Below, piece after piece: positions 33,199-42,507 of a stretch of 64,000 bases of DNA. Numbering within the stretch: position 1 is the first letter of the stretch; each line of letters starts with the position of its first letter. Source of the stretch: Flavimaribacter sediminis (lineage in GTDB: Bacteria; Pseudomonadota; Alphaproteobacteria; Rhizobiales; Rhizobiaceae); NCBI RefSeq assembly GCF_019492055.1, contig NZ_JAICBX010000001.1, positions 62,001-126,000 of the forward strand, written 5' to 3'. The notes beneath the pieces are model-generated. The model was not told where the DNA came from and did not search any database. It saw only the letters and a program-made list of their open reading frames with translations. The translations under genes and the position numbers were made by a program.

Positions 33199-34878
33199 TT
33201 AAGGCGTTCGACGCTGCGGCATGGGGATATTCAGTCCGAACTCCTCGGCGCATTCGATCGCCGATTCATAGCCCGCGTCGGCGTGCCGGATGACCCCGCT
33301 TGCGGGGTCGTTCCATAGCGTGCGTTCGATCATGGCGTCGGCTTCCGCCGAGCCGTCTGCGACAAGGGCGATGCCGGCGTGCTGTGAATAGCCCATGCCC
33401 ATGCCGCCGCCATGGTGGAAGGAGACCCAGGTCGCGCCGTTGGCCGCGTTCATCAGCGCGTTGAGTATCGGCCAGTCGGAGATCGCATCCGATCCGTCCT
33501 TCATGCCTTCCGTCTCGCGATTGGGACTGGCGACGGAGCCGCTGTCCATGTGATCACGGCCGATCACCACCGGCGCCGACAATTCGCCGTTGCGCACCAT
33601 CTCGTTGAAGGCGAGGCCGAGGCGATGCCGGTCGCCAAGACCGACCCAGCAGATACGGGACGGCAGACCCTGGAACTTGATATGCTTGCGCGCCTTGTCG
33701 AGCCAGGTGTGCAGAAACGCATCGTCCGGCATCAGTTCCCGCACCTTCGCATCGGTCTTGTAGATGTCTTCCGGATCGCCCGAGAGCGCCACCCAGCGAA
33801 ACGGTCCCTTGCCCCGGCAAAAGAGCGGGCGGACATAGGCTTCCACGAAACCGGGAAAGCCGAATGCGTTTTCGGCGCCAGCCTCTTGCGCCATGGCCCG
33901 CAGGTTGTTGCCGTATTCGAGAACGATCGAGCCTTTCTCCTCGAAATCGAGCATCAGGCCGACATGCCGCGCCATGCTTTCCTTCGCAGCCTTTGAAACA
34001 GCATCGGGATCGCTCTCGCGCATACTCTCCCATTTTTCCAGCGTCCAGCCATGGGGCAGGTAGCCGTTGACCGGATCGTGCGCCGAGGTCTGGTCCGTCA
34101 GCACATCCGGCGTGATGCCAAGGCGCTGCGTCTCCTCCAGCATGTCGATGACATTGCCGGGCACCGCGACGGAAAGCGGCTTGCCGTCGGCGTTGGCCTT
34201 TTCGATCATCGCGAGGGCGTCCGAAAGGTTCGGCGCTTGCGTGTCGAGATACCCTGAGCGCAAGCGGAATTCGATCTTGCTCGGCTGGCATTCGGCGACG
34301 ATGGCGTTGAAGCCCGCCATTGTGGCGGCCAGCGGCTGGGCGCCGCCCATGCCGCCAAGGCCGCCGGTCATGACGAGGCGGCCGGCGGTTTCGCCGCCAA
34401 AATGCCGGCGGCCGATCTCGGAGAAGGTTTCGAAGGTCCCCTGAACGATCCCCTGGCTGCCGATATAGAGCCAGGAACCGGCCGTCATCTGCCCGAACAT
34501 CGTGAGCCCCAGCCGGTCGAGCTCATGGAATTTCTCCCAGGTTGCCCAGTGCGGCACGAGATTGCCGTTGGCGATCAGCACCCGCGGCGCGCCCTTGTGC
34601 GTGCGCAGCACGCCGACCGGCTTGCCGGACTGCACAAGCAGCGTCTCGTCGCTTTCGAGATCCTTCAGTTGCTCGACGATCGCGTCGAAGGATTTCCAGT
34701 CCCGCGCCGCCCGGCCAATGCCGCCATAGACCACCAGGTCCTGGGGCCGTTCGGCGACCTCCGGGTCGAGATTGTTCATCAGCAGGCGCAGCGGTCCTTC
34801 GGTTTGCCAGCTTTTGGCGTTCAGTTCCGCGCCCCTCGGCGCGCGAACAACCCGTGTGTTCGACAGGTTGGCGTTCAT
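33199..34878 (-). CDS. hutU: Urocanate hydratase (urocanase)
   Basis: This 559-residue protein has full-length urocanase similarity: [32 protein letters not shown] at the N-terminus, an NAD-binding region with [39 protein letters not shown], and the catalytic region [18 protein letters not shown] (active-site Cys). [15 protein letters not shown] lies near the C-terminus. Classical urocanase adds water to urocanate to give imidazolone propionate. Unusually, no hutH, hutI or hutG is adjacent. It is last in an operon after IclR, a quinone oxidoreductase and a CoA-transferase. It could serve a related substrate such as a modified urocanate, but the sequence alone does not show this. Confidence 0.93.
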   Translation of the reverse strand: MNANLSNTRVVRAPRGAELNAKSWQTEGPLRLLMNNLDPEVAERPQDLVVYGGIGRAARDWKSFDAIVEQLKDLESDETLLVQSGKPVGVLRTHKGAPRVLIANGNLVPHWATWEKFHELDRLGLTMFGQMTAGSWLYIGSQGIVQGTFETFSEIGRRHFGGETAGRLVMTGGLGGMGGAQPLAATMAGFNAIVAECQPSKIEFRLRSGYLDTQAPNLSDALAMIEKANADGKPLSVAVPGNVIDMLEETQRLGITPDVLTDQTSAHDPVNGYLPHGWTLEKWESMRESDPDAVSKAAKESMARHVGLMLDFEEKGSIVLEYGNNLRAMAQEAGAENAFGFPGFVEAYVRPLFCRGKGPFRWVALSGDPEDIYKTDAKVRELMPDDAFLHTWLDKARKHIKFQGLPSRICWVGLGDRHRLGLAFNEMVRNGELSAPVVIGRDHMDSGSVASPNRETEGMKDGSDAISDWPILNALMNAANGATWVSFHHGGGMGMGYSQHAGIALVADGSAEADAMIERTLWNDPASGVIRHADAGYESAIECAEEFGLNIPMPQRRTP

Positions 34879-34889
34879 GTCCTCACCCT

Positions 34890-36083
34890 TCAGATTATTT
34901 TCTTTTTTCTCATGGCGGCGATGGCGTCCTCATCAAGTCCGAGCACATCATGCAACACGTCATCCGTATCCTCGCCGAGCATCGGCACATGCGGATCCCT
35001 GACGCCCGGCGCCCCTGAAAACCGAACCGGTTGCGGGACAAGCGGGACGCTTCCGAATTTCGAATGCGCGCCGTCGACGACGAGGCCGCGGGCGGCCGCG
35101 TGCTCGCTTTGCGTCAATACCTTCAGGTCCCAAACCGGGCCAGCCGGGATGCCGGCCTCCTGCAGGCGGGTCACCAGCGCTTCCTGCTCCTGGTTGCGGG
35201 TCCAGTCGGCAATCAGCGCGCGCAGTTCGTCTTCGTTTGCGTTGCGGTCGGCGTTGGTTTTGAAACGCGGATCGTCGGCAAGGTCGGGCGCGCCCATCAG
35301 CGCGCAGAGCGACCGGAAAGCCGTCTGCGAGAAACAGACCATCACGATGTCGTCGCTGGTGGTCGGGAAACTGTCGACCGGATAGGTGACGGGATGGCGG
35401 TTGCCGGCCGGCTTCGGCGTATCGCCGGAATAGAGCTGACGGGAGAGGCCGGTCAACTCCATCGCCATGACGGAATCGAGCATGGCGACATCGACATGGT
35501 GTCCCTTGCCGCTGCGTTCGCGGTCGAACAGGGCGGCGACAATGCCGAAGGCCGCGAACATGCCGGTGCAGACATCGGCGATGGATTCGCCAACCGCAGT
35601 CATCGGTCCGCCTTTCGGTCCGGTGGTGCTCATCATGCCGCTCATGGCCTGGATCACCAGGTCGAAGGCAGGCCAGTTCTTCAGCGGGCTGTCCTGGCCA
35701 AAGCCGGAAATGCTGGCGTAGACGATCGTGGGATTGAGCGCCCGCACCGAGGCTTCGTCCATGCCGAGCCGGGCCATCACGCCCGGTCGGAAATTCTCGA
35801 CGATCACGTCGCATTTCGGGATCAGGTTTTTCACGACCGCAAGGCCTTCCGGATCCTTCATGTTGATGGTGACGCTCTTCTTGGCGCGGTTGAGCATCAT
35901 GAAATATGTGCTCTCGCCGTCCCTGTAGGGTCCGAAATGGCGCGCCTCGTCGCCGGTTTCCGGCATTTCGATCTTGATGATCTCGGCGCCGAGATCGGCC
36001 AGCATCGACGTGCAGTAGGGACCCGACATGACCCGCGTCAGGTCGAGAATGCGAATGCCGGAGAGGATCGGTCTGTCACTCAT
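34890..36083 (-). CDS. CaiB/BaiF family CoA-transferase
   Basis: This 397-residue class III CoA-transferase has the N-terminal [31 protein letters not shown] and [13 protein letters not shown]. The catalytic aspartate lies in [20 protein letters not shown]. It transfers CoA between carboxylic acids, such as from succinyl- or another acyl-CoA to a substrate acid. It sits 11 bp upstream of the urocanase and 10 bp downstream of the quinone oxidoreductase in the same operon. This raises the possibility that an imidazole-type acid is activated to its CoA thioester. Confidence 0.9.
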   Translation of the reverse strand: MSDRPILSGIRILDLTRVMSGPYCTSMLADLGAEIIKIEMPETGDEARHFGPYRDGESTYFMMLNRAKKSVTINMKDPEGLAVVKNLIPKCDVIVENFRPGVMARLGMDEASVRALNPTIVYASISGFGQDSPLKNWPAFDLVIQAMSGMMSTTGPKGGPMTAVGESIADVCTGMFAAFGIVAALFDRERSGKGHHVDVAMLDSVMAMELTGLSRQLYSGDTPKPAGNRHPVTYPVDSFPTTSDDIVMVCFSQTAFRSLCALMGAPDLADDPRFKTNADRNANEDELRALIADWTRNQEQEALVTRLQEAGIPAGPVWDLKVLTQSEHAAARGLVVDGAHSKFGSVPLVPQPVRFSGAPGVRDPHVPMLGEDTDDVLHDVLGLDEDAIAAMRKKKII

Positions 36084-36093
36084 TGCCCGTTCC

Positions 36094-37083
36094 TCATAGC
36101 GTTAGCACCAGCTTGCCGACGGAGTTGCGGTTGCTCAGCGCGTCGAGCGCTTGCGGCAGATCCTCGAGCGTGAAATCGGAACGGACCACCGGATTGATCT
36201 TTCCCTGTTGCAGCAGCTTCTGAATTCGTTTGGTCATATGCGCGATCATCGGGCCGTCACGGTCGTGATCCCACAGCACGCCGCGCGCCGTCAGGCTTTT
36301 CAAAAGCAGGTAATTGGACGGCAGCTGCGCAATCTTGCCGGAGGCGAAACCGACGATCAGGAGCGTTCCATGCCGGGCGATGCAGCGCAGGCTCTCGGTC
36401 GCCACGTCGCCGCCCACCGGATCGACGACAATCGTGGCGCCCTTGCCCTCGGTCGCTTCCTTCACGGCGTCCTTCCAGTTCTTGTCGCGGTAATTGACGC
36501 CGATATCGGCGCCGTGATTTTTCGCGAGGTCCAGCTTTTCGGAACTGCCGGCTGTCGCGATCACCTTTGCCCCGGCGGCGTGGGCGATTTCGACGGCGGC
36601 CAGGCCCACCCCGCCGGCTGCGGCGTGAACAAGCACGCTGTCCTGCGGTCCGACGTCGACGCTGTCGTGTAGCGCCACCATCGCCGTCATGTAGGAGACC
36701 GGCAGCGCTGCGCCCCTGGCGAAATCGACATCGTCGGGCAGGGCGATCGCCATGTCCTCGCGCACCTCCGCGAATTCCGAGAAGCCGCCCCAGAAAACCT
36801 TGCTGGCGATGCGATCGCCCGGCTTCCAGGCGCTGTCTCCGGCGACCTCCATCACGGCGCCGGCGATTTCCTGACCAGGTATGAAGGGGCGGGGCGGACG
36901 CACCTGGTACTTCCCGTCGATCATCAGGATGTCGGAGAAATTCAGCGCGGACGCAGCGACCCTGACGACCATCGTTCCCGGTTTCGCGCGCGGCGCCGGG
37001 CGGGTCGAAAACGTCAGATGCTCTGCGCCCGGCGTTTCGCCGGAAATCCATGCAGCCATCGAAACGGGAAGGGCGGCGGTCAT
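36094..37083 (-). CDS. NADPH:quinone oxidoreductase family protein (MDR superfamily)
   Basis: This 329-residue medium-chain reductase without zinc-ligand cysteines has a GroES-like N-terminal domain with RPPRPFIPGQEIAGAVMEVAGDS. The NADPH-binding motif is VHAAAGGVGLAAVEIAHAAGAKVIATAGS. Family members include quinone reductases and acryloyl/crotonyl-CoA-type enoyl reductases. Next to a CoA-transferase, an enoyl-CoA reductase role is conceivable. Its start overlaps the stop of the IclR gene by 4 bp, so the two are translationally coupled. Confidence 0.87.
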   Translation of the reverse strand: MTAALPVSMAAWISGETPGAEHLTFSTRPAPRAKPGTMVVRVAASALNFSDILMIDGKYQVRPPRPFIPGQEIAGAVMEVAGDSAWKPGDRIASKVFWGGFSEFAEVREDMAIALPDDVDFARGAALPVSYMTAMVALHDSVDVGPQDSVLVHAAAGGVGLAAVEIAHAAGAKVIATAGSSEKLDLAKNHGADIGVNYRDKNWKDAVKEATEGKGATIVVDPVGGDVATESLRCIARHGTLLIVGFASGKIAQLPSNYLLLKSLTARGVLWDHDRDGPMIAHMTKRIQKLLQQGKINPVVRSDFTLEDLPQALDALSNRNSVGKLVLTL

Positions 37084-37868
37084 GCAGCCCCTCCGTTGAT
37101 GTGTCGGGTCACGCCTGCTGCAATCGACACCAGTTCATTGGCGATGACCTTACAGGTTTCGGGCTTTGCGCGCGGGATGGGCAGGGCGACGGCGAGGCTC
37201 GCCACCGCCGTTCCGTTCGGACCGAGAATGGGAGCGGCGATGCCTATCGTGCCTTCGAAGGTCTCTTCCCTCGATATCGCGTACCCGCGCTCGCGGGTCA
37301 GCTTCAGAGCCTCCTCGATCGCTTTCCGGTCGACAACCGTGTGATCAGTGTAGGATTTCAGGTCCCTGTCCAGCGCCTCCTGTTGCAGGTCTTCGGGCAG
37401 AAAGGCCAGTATCGCCTTGGGCGCCGCGCCCGCATGAAGGGGAAAGCGCGATCCGATGCTTTCGAAAACCCGCAGGCCCTCCTGCCGGCCTTCTATCTGG
37501 TCCACGCAAACGGCGGCGAGATTGGCGGCGTCCAGGGCGCTCAGGATAACGGTTTCGTTGATTTTGGCGGCCAGAGCCTCCATGCTCGACTGACAGACCT
37601 TTCTCAGGTTGAAGCCGGCGCTGGCGCGGTTGCCGAGTTCTATCGCGGCCAGTCCCAGCGTGTGCTGACCGGAAGAGCCGATCTGGACGAGATAGCCATG
37701 GCTTGCGAGAAAACGCACAAGTCGATTGACGGTGGACCGGTTGAGGCCGGTCGCACGGACGAGGTCGGCCTGCGACCAGGCCGGACTTTCGATCTGAAAC
37801 ATGTCGAGAATCTGGAAGGCCTTGGCGACAAGAGCCACGCCTGCCGGAGATTCGGCCTTGACTTTCAT
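37080..37868 (-). CDS. IclR family regulator
   Basis: This 262-residue protein has an N-terminal winged helix (VAKAFQILDMFQIESPAWSQADLV, then GLNRSTVNRLVRFLASHGYLV). The C-terminal IclR effector domain includes NETVILSALDAANLAAVCVDQIEG and RFPLHAGAAPKAILAFLPED, then RERGYAISREETFEGTIGIAAPILGPNG. It is first in the operon with the oxidoreductase, CoA-transferase and urocanase, and divergent from the TrpXYZ-type importer. It therefore probably controls both transcription units in response to the imported compound. Confidence 0.92.
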   Translation of the reverse strand: MKVKAESPAGVALVAKAFQILDMFQIESPAWSQADLVRATGLNRSTVNRLVRFLASHGYLVQIGSSGQHTLGLAAIELGNRASAGFNLRKVCQSSMEALAAKINETVILSALDAANLAAVCVDQIEGRQEGLRVFESIGSRFPLHAGAAPKAILAFLPEDLQQEALDRDLKSYTDHTVVDRKAIEEALKLTRERGYAISREETFEGTIGIAAPILGPNGTAVASLAVALPIPRAKPETCKVIANELVSIAAGVTRHINGGAA

Positions 37869-38015
37869 GCAATGTAACCCGCTATATGTGACATGCGTTC
37901 ATATTATGAGACGCTATTTCGTCTATGGCGTCAACCATATTGTCGAGAGTGCAGAGACAGATCGACGGAAGATCAACGAAAATCCCCGCAGGGGCGGAAC
38001 AGACAGGAGACCAAT
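37869..38015. promoter_or_regulatory. Divergent promoter between iclR and the importer
   Basis: This 147-bp region is relatively AT-rich near the IclR start. It contains an inverted repeat AGACG-N6-CGTCT at 37909-37924, a candidate IclR site. GACAGGAGACC provides the ribosome site for the binding-protein gene at 38016. Confidence 0.4.
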
Positions 38016-38993
38016 ATGACAGTATTACTGAGAAGCGCTGTTGCAGCGATCGTTCTCGGCGTCGCGGCGACATCCGCATTTGCCGACGACATGAAGAAGG
38101 TTGCTATCTCGACCATCGTCGAGGTGCCGGCTCTGACGGACACGAAGCAGGGTATCATCGATGCGCTCGCAGCCCGCGGCTACGTCGACGGCGAGACGAT
38201 TACCATCGACTACCAGAACGCCAACGGCAATATGCCGACCCAGCAGCAGATCGCCAAGAAATTCGTCGGCGACAGCCCGGACATCATCATGCCGATCACC
38301 ACGCCGACCTCCCAGGCGATGGTTTCGGCCACGTCGGATATCCCGATCGTCTTTTCCACGGTTACCGATCCGGTCAAGGCGAAGCTTATTTCCCAGTACG
38401 AAAAGCCGGGCGGCAACGTCACCGGCGTGTCGGACGCTGCGCCCATCGAGCCGCAACTCGACCTGTTCCAGGAAATCGTTCCGGATCTCAAGAAGATCGG
38501 CTTCATCTACAATCCGGGCCTCGACAATGCCGTCGCCACGCTCGGCTGGGTCAAGGAATTCGGCGCGCCGCGCGGCATCGAGGTCGTCGAATCGCCGGCC
38601 CCGACCACGAACGAAGTCATTCTCGCCACCAAGAAACTGATCGGCGAAGTCGACGCCATCTACATCCCGAACGACACCACGATCGTTGCGGCGCTGGAGG
38701 CCATCGTGAAAGTCGGTCAGGATGTGGACCTTCCGATCTTCACCGGTGAAACCGGCGGCGTCGAGCGCGGCGCGATTGCGTCCGTCGGTCTCGACTATAT
38801 CGGTATCGGAGAAATCGCCGGCAACATGGCCGCCGACGTGCTGGAAGGCAAGCCGGTCGGCGAGATCGACGCCGTCATCGCCTACAAGGTGCTGGACAAG
38901 TTCAAGGTCGTCATCAACAAGGGCGCGGCCGAGCGCATGGGCGTCACGATCCCGGAATCGGTGATGGCCCAGGCGACCCAGGTCATCGAATAG
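38016..38993 (+). CDS. ABC transporter substrate-binding protein (TrpX/PF04392 type)
   Basis: This 325-residue periplasmic protein has a signal peptide MTVLLRSAVAAIVLGVAATS cleaved after AFA. The mature part begins DDMKKVAISTIVEVPALTDTKQGIIDALAARGYVDGETI and contains ADIIMPITTPTSQAM-like and DIPIVFSTVTDPVKAKLI segments. These mark the ABC_sub_bind family of uncharacterised solute and tryptophan-linked (TrpX) importers. The permease and ATPase follow. It starts the operon divergent from iclR. The ligand is unknown, and the urocanase, HisC-like and 2-hydroxyacid enzymes nearby make an aromatic or imidazole compound likely. Confidence 0.88.
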   Translation: MTVLLRSAVAAIVLGVAATSAFADDMKKVAISTIVEVPALTDTKQGIIDALAARGYVDGETITIDYQNANGNMPTQQQIAKKFVGDSPDIIMPITTPTSQAMVSATSDIPIVFSTVTDPVKAKLISQYEKPGGNVTGVSDAAPIEPQLDLFQEIVPDLKKIGFIYNPGLDNAVATLGWVKEFGAPRGIEVVESPAPTTNEVILATKKLIGEVDAIYIPNDTTIVAALEAIVKVGQDVDLPIFTGETGGVERGAIASVGLDYIGIGEIAGNMAADVLEGKPVGEIDAVIAYKVLDKFKVVINKGAAERMGVTIPESVMAQATQVIE

Positions 38994-39001
38994 CAATGTT
39001 G

Positions 39002-39023
39002 CGGCGCGCCTTCCGGCGCGCCG
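39002..39023 (+). terminator. Intra-operon hairpin after the binding-protein gene
   Basis: CGGCGCGCC and GGCGCGCCG pair as a 9-bp stem with a 4-nt loop (TTCC), 8 bp after the stop codon. It lacks a T-tract. Such hairpins often raise expression of the binding protein relative to the permease by protecting the upstream mRNA. Confidence 0.5.
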
Positions 39024-39049
39024 TTCTCTCCATTTGAAAGCCTTTCTTC

Positions 39050-39952
39050 ATGTCCCTTTATGAAATCCTCGGAACGCTTGAAACGGGGTTCATTTTCGGC
39101 ATCGTGGCGCTCGGCGCCTTCCTGACTTTCAGGATCCTCGATTTTCCCGATTTGACGGTCGAGGGAAGTTTTCCACTAGGCGCCGCCGTCGCCGCAACGC
39201 TGATGGTGTCGGCCGGATGGAACCCGTGGATCGCGACGATCTGCGCCGGACTGGCCGGGTTCGTCGCGGGCTTCATGACCGCCTTGTTGAATGTGCGCTT
39301 CCGGATCCTGCACATCCTTGCCGGCATCCTGATCGCGATATCGCTCTATTCCATCAATCTCAGGATCATGAGCGGTCCAAACAAGCCGCTGCTCATGGTC
39401 GACAGCGTGTTTACCTATCTCGAGATTTTCGGCATTCCGGGCTATATCATCAACCCGATTTTCCTGGGCATTCTCATCATACTGATCAAACTTGGGCTCG
39501 ATGCGTTCCTGGCTACTGGCTACGGAATATCGATGCGCGCGGCCGGCTCCAATCCGGCCATGGCCGAAGCGAACGGCGTCAATGTGGGTAATATGAAACT
39601 GTTCGGCGTCGGGTTCGCCAATGCGCTGACGGCTTTTGCCGGCGCGCTCTTCGCGCAGATCTTCGGCGCCGCGGACGCTTATATGGGCATCGGCGTCATC
39701 ATTGTTGGACTGGCCTCCGTCATCGTGGGCATGTCCATCATGCCGTCCGGGACCATCTTTCTGGCGACGATCGCCTGTATTGTCGGCGCTATTCTCTATC
39801 GTCTCGCGGTGGCGCTGGCGCTGAACGCCGACTTCATCGGCTTTCAGGCCTCCGACGTCCAGCTCGTCACGGCGTTGCTCGTAATCATCGCATTGATCCT
39901 GCAGCAGTCAGGTAATGTCCGGTCGATGTTCCGCAAGGGGAACAAGCGATGA
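39050..39952 (+). CDS. ABC transporter permease (TrpY type)
   Basis: This 300-residue membrane protein has about eight to nine hydrophobic segments. The motif FLTFRILDFPDLTVEGSFPLGAAVAATL and the later GYGISMRAAGSNPAMAEANGVNVGNMKLFGV are hallmarks of permeases paired with ABC_sub_bind proteins. It overlaps the ATPase gene by 4 bp. Together they form a single-permease importer that probably works as a homodimer. Confidence 0.88.
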   Translation: MSLYEILGTLETGFIFGIVALGAFLTFRILDFPDLTVEGSFPLGAAVAATLMVSAGWNPWIATICAGLAGFVAGFMTALLNVRFRILHILAGILIAISLYSINLRIMSGPNKPLLMVDSVFTYLEIFGIPGYIINPIFLGILIILIKLGLDAFLATGYGISMRAAGSNPAMAEANGVNVGNMKLFGVGFANALTAFAGALFAQIFGAADAYMGIGVIIVGLASVIVGMSIMPSGTIFLATIACIVGAILYRLAVALALNADFIGFQASDVQLVTALLVIIALILQQSGNVRSMFRKGNKR

Positions 39953-40743
39953 TTCGTCTCAAGGATATTCACGTCACCTTCAACAAGGGGACGCCGCTGG
40001 AGACGCGCGCGCTGCGCGGCGTCGATCTGGAGGTGCCGGAAGGCCAGTTCCTGACGATCATCGGCTCTAACGGCGCGGGCAAGTCGACCTGTCTGAATGT
40101 CATTGCCGGCCTTACGAAAGTCGAGAGCGGCTCGACGGAAATCGACGGCAAGATCGTCACCGACTGGCCCGTTCACAAGCGGTCGCGAATGCTGTCGCGG
40201 GTCTTTCAGGACCCGAAGATGGGCACCTGCGAGGACCTGTCGATCATCGAGAATTTCTCGCTGGCGCACGGACGGACAAATCCGCGCGGCCTGCGCTTTG
40301 CGGTCGCGTCCGGAATGCGCGAGGAAGCCGCGGAACGTCTCAAGGTGCTTGGACTGGGGCTGGAGAACCGGCTGGACGACAAGGTCGGCCTGCTGTCCGG
40401 CGGACAGCGCCAGGCGGTTTCCCTGCTGATGGCGGCGACCGGCGACACCAAGGTGCTGCTGCTGGACGAGCACACGGCGGCCCTTGATCCAAAAACCGCC
40501 GAATTCGTCCTTGAGCTGACGAAAAGTATTGTGTCTACGCTCAAACTGACAGCGGTCATGGTCACGCATTCGATGGCGCAGGCGCTGCATACCGGCGAGC
40601 GGACGATCATGTTTCACCGCGGCCGGATTGTTTTCGACGCCGCCGGCGAGGCGCGCGACAAGCTCGAAGTCGGCGACCTGCTCGAACTGTTCAAGCGCGA
40701 GCAGGGCGAGGAACTCGCCGACGATTCCCTGCTGCTGGGTTGA
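39949..40743 (+). CDS. ABC transporter ATP-binding protein (TrpZ type)
   Basis: This 264-residue ATPase has Walker A IGSNGAGKSTCLNVIAG, Q-loop SRVFQDPKMGTCEDLSIIEN, signature LLSGGQRQAVSLLMAA and Walker B VLLLDEHTAALDP. The DEHTAALDP variant is characteristic of ATPases in this importer class. It energises the upstream permease. The next gene, the CMD protein, starts 55 bp later and is probably in the same transcript. Confidence 0.9.
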   Translation: MIRLKDIHVTFNKGTPLETRALRGVDLEVPEGQFLTIIGSNGAGKSTCLNVIAGLTKVESGSTEIDGKIVTDWPVHKRSRMLSRVFQDPKMGTCEDLSIIENFSLAHGRTNPRGLRFAVASGMREEAAERLKVLGLGLENRLDDKVGLLSGGQRQAVSLLMAATGDTKVLLLDEHTAALDPKTAEFVLELTKSIVSTLKLTAVMVTHSMAQALHTGERTIMFHRGRIVFDAAGEARDKLEVGDLLELFKREQGEELADDSLLLG

Positions 40744-40798
40744 GACTACAAAGTTGACGGCCGCGTCCGCGGTCGCCTTTCTGACCAAGGAAACTGAA

Positions 40799-41407
40799 AT
40801 GCCCTGGATCGACACGATCGATTACGAAGACGCCGACGGCAAACTGAAGATGCTCTACGACCGGGTGAAAGGCCCGGACAACAACGTCGACAACATCATG
40901 ATGATGCATTCGCTGCGCCCCCACACCATGGAAGGGCACATGGCGATCTACAAATACGTGCTGCATCACAGCGCCAACAAGGTGCCGAAATGGTTCCTGG
41001 AAACCCTTGGCGTCTGGGTCAGTTCGCTGAACGACTGCGATTACTGCGTTGAACACCATTTCGCCGGCCTGAAGCGTTTGCTGAAAGACGACGAGAAGGC
41101 CGACGCCATCAGGATGGCGATCGAGTTGCGCAACATTGATTCCGCGCCGCTTGAGCAGAAACAGAAGCTGGCAATGGTGTATGCGCGTGAACTGACCCGT
41201 GACCCTGGCGGCATGCGGGAAGATAGCGTTCAACGACTGAGGGACGCGGGGTATAGCGACGGCGAGATCCTGGAGATCAACCAGGTGTCCGCCTATTTCT
41301 CCTATGCAAACCGCACGGTTCTGGGATTGGGCTGTTCCACGAAGGGCGACATTCTCGGGTTGTCTCCGGGCAATTCCGAAGATCCGAACGACTGGAGCCA
41401 TGGATAA
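40799..41407 (+). CDS. Carboxymuconolactone decarboxylase / AhpD-like protein
   Basis: This 202-residue all-helical protein has the peroxidase-type motif SSLNDCDYCVEHHFAGLKRLL (CxxC followed by His), typical of peroxidase-related AhpD-like CMD proteins. The ATG at 40799 follows CCAAGGAAACTGAA. Proteins with CxxCxxxH act as thiol-dependent peroxidases or partners in catabolic operons, and the exact reaction here is unknown. It lies between the importer and a HisC-like aminotransferase, 3 bp before the latter. Confidence 0.82.
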   Translation: MPWIDTIDYEDADGKLKMLYDRVKGPDNNVDNIMMMHSLRPHTMEGHMAIYKYVLHHSANKVPKWFLETLGVWVSSLNDCDYCVEHHFAGLKRLLKDDEKADAIRMAIELRNIDSAPLEQKQKLAMVYARELTRDPGGMREDSVQRLRDAGYSDGEILEINQVSAYFSYANRTVLGLGCSTKGDILGLSPGNSEDPNDWSHG

Positions 41408-41410
41408 GCG

Positions 41411-42505
41411 ATGGGTGGATTTCCGATAGAGCGAATCCGCGCAATCACCTTTCCGCCGCCGCCCTCGATTGCCGACGTTGCCGGCAGGGCCGACGTCGGC
41501 CTTGTGCGCATGAACTTCAACGAATCCGCCCGCGCTCCGTCGCCGAAGGCCATGGAAGCGGCGTCGCTGGCGCTGCTCGATGCGAACCGATATCCCGACC
41601 ACGAATCCCGGGTCCTGGCTGCGGCGATCCACGACAAGACCGGTGTTCCGGTCGACCGGATGAGTTTTGGCAACGGCAGCGGCGAAGTTCTTGTCGCGGC
41701 CGCCATGGTCAGCATCGAGCCGGGAGACGAGGCTGTCATGCCCGCTCCCACGTTCCCGACCTGCGGCAAGGGCGTGCAGATCGCCGGCGGGCGGATCGTC
41801 AATGTTCCGCTGAAGCCGGACGGAAGCAACGATATTCCGGCAATGCTCGCGGCTGTGACCGAACGCACCCGGCTGTTCTATCTCTGCACGCCCAACAATC
41901 CCACGGGTGGCGTAATCGCTGCCGATGACCTGCGGACGGCCTTCAATAAAGTGCCGGACACCTGCATGCTTGTCGTCGACGAGGCCTATTTTGAATTTGC
42001 CTCGGTGGAGGGCGGACCGGATGTTCTTTCGCTTCTGAAGGAGCGGGCGGGGCCTTGGATTGTCACACGTTCGTTTTCAAAGGCCTATTGCATGGCCGGG
42101 CTTCGGGTCGGTTATGCGCTCGCCAGCGACAATGATATCGCCTACGGCCTGTGGCAGCTTCGGCCGAACTTCAATCTCGGCCGTCCGGCGCTCGCCGCCG
42201 CGGCTGCAGCCATGCGGGATGAGGCCTATCTGCAGGAAACGCTGAGACTGACGATCGCCGGGCGCCAGCGCCTGTCCGAGGCGCTTGCGTCCTTGGGTTT
42301 CGAGGCCTTTCCGAGTTTCGCTAATTTTCTCACCGTACGTGCCCCTTTGCCCGCATCGAAACTTGGCCGGGAACTTGAGAAGAAGAAAATTCTCGTCCAG
42401 CCGCTCCCCTGGCCGGATGAGCGGGGTTCGCTGAGGATAACGGTGGATTCCAGGGAGAGCACGAACCGGCTTGTCGAGGCTCTCGCCGACCTGATAGAGC
42501 CATAG
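41411..42505 (+). CDS. HisC-like PLP aminotransferase
   Basis: This 364-residue class I/II aminotransferase resembles histidinol-phosphate aminotransferase. It has VRMNFNESARAPSPKAMEAA at the start, NGSGEVLVAAAMVSIEPGDE, the PLP-binding LFYLCTPNNPTGG and LVVDEAYFEF, and the Schiff-base lysine in TRSFSKAYCMAGLRVGYAL. HisC homologues outside his operons often transaminate aromatic or imidazole 2-oxo acids. Its placement next to a 2-hydroxyacid dehydrogenase suggests the pair interconverts hydroxy, oxo and amino acids of one side chain. The actual substrate is unproven. Confidence 0.88.
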   Translation: MGGFPIERIRAITFPPPPSIADVAGRADVGLVRMNFNESARAPSPKAMEAASLALLDANRYPDHESRVLAAAIHDKTGVPVDRMSFGNGSGEVLVAAAMVSIEPGDEAVMPAPTFPTCGKGVQIAGGRIVNVPLKPDGSNDIPAMLAAVTERTRLFYLCTPNNPTGGVIAADDLRTAFNKVPDTCMLVVDEAYFEFASVEGGPDVLSLLKERAGPWIVTRSFSKAYCMAGLRVGYALASDNDIAYGLWQLRPNFNLGRPALAAAAAAMRDEAYLQETLRLTIAGRQRLSEALASLGFEAFPSFANFLTVRAPLPASKLGRELEKKKILVQPLPWPDERGSLRITVDSRESTNRLVEALADLIEP

Positions 42506-42507
42506 GC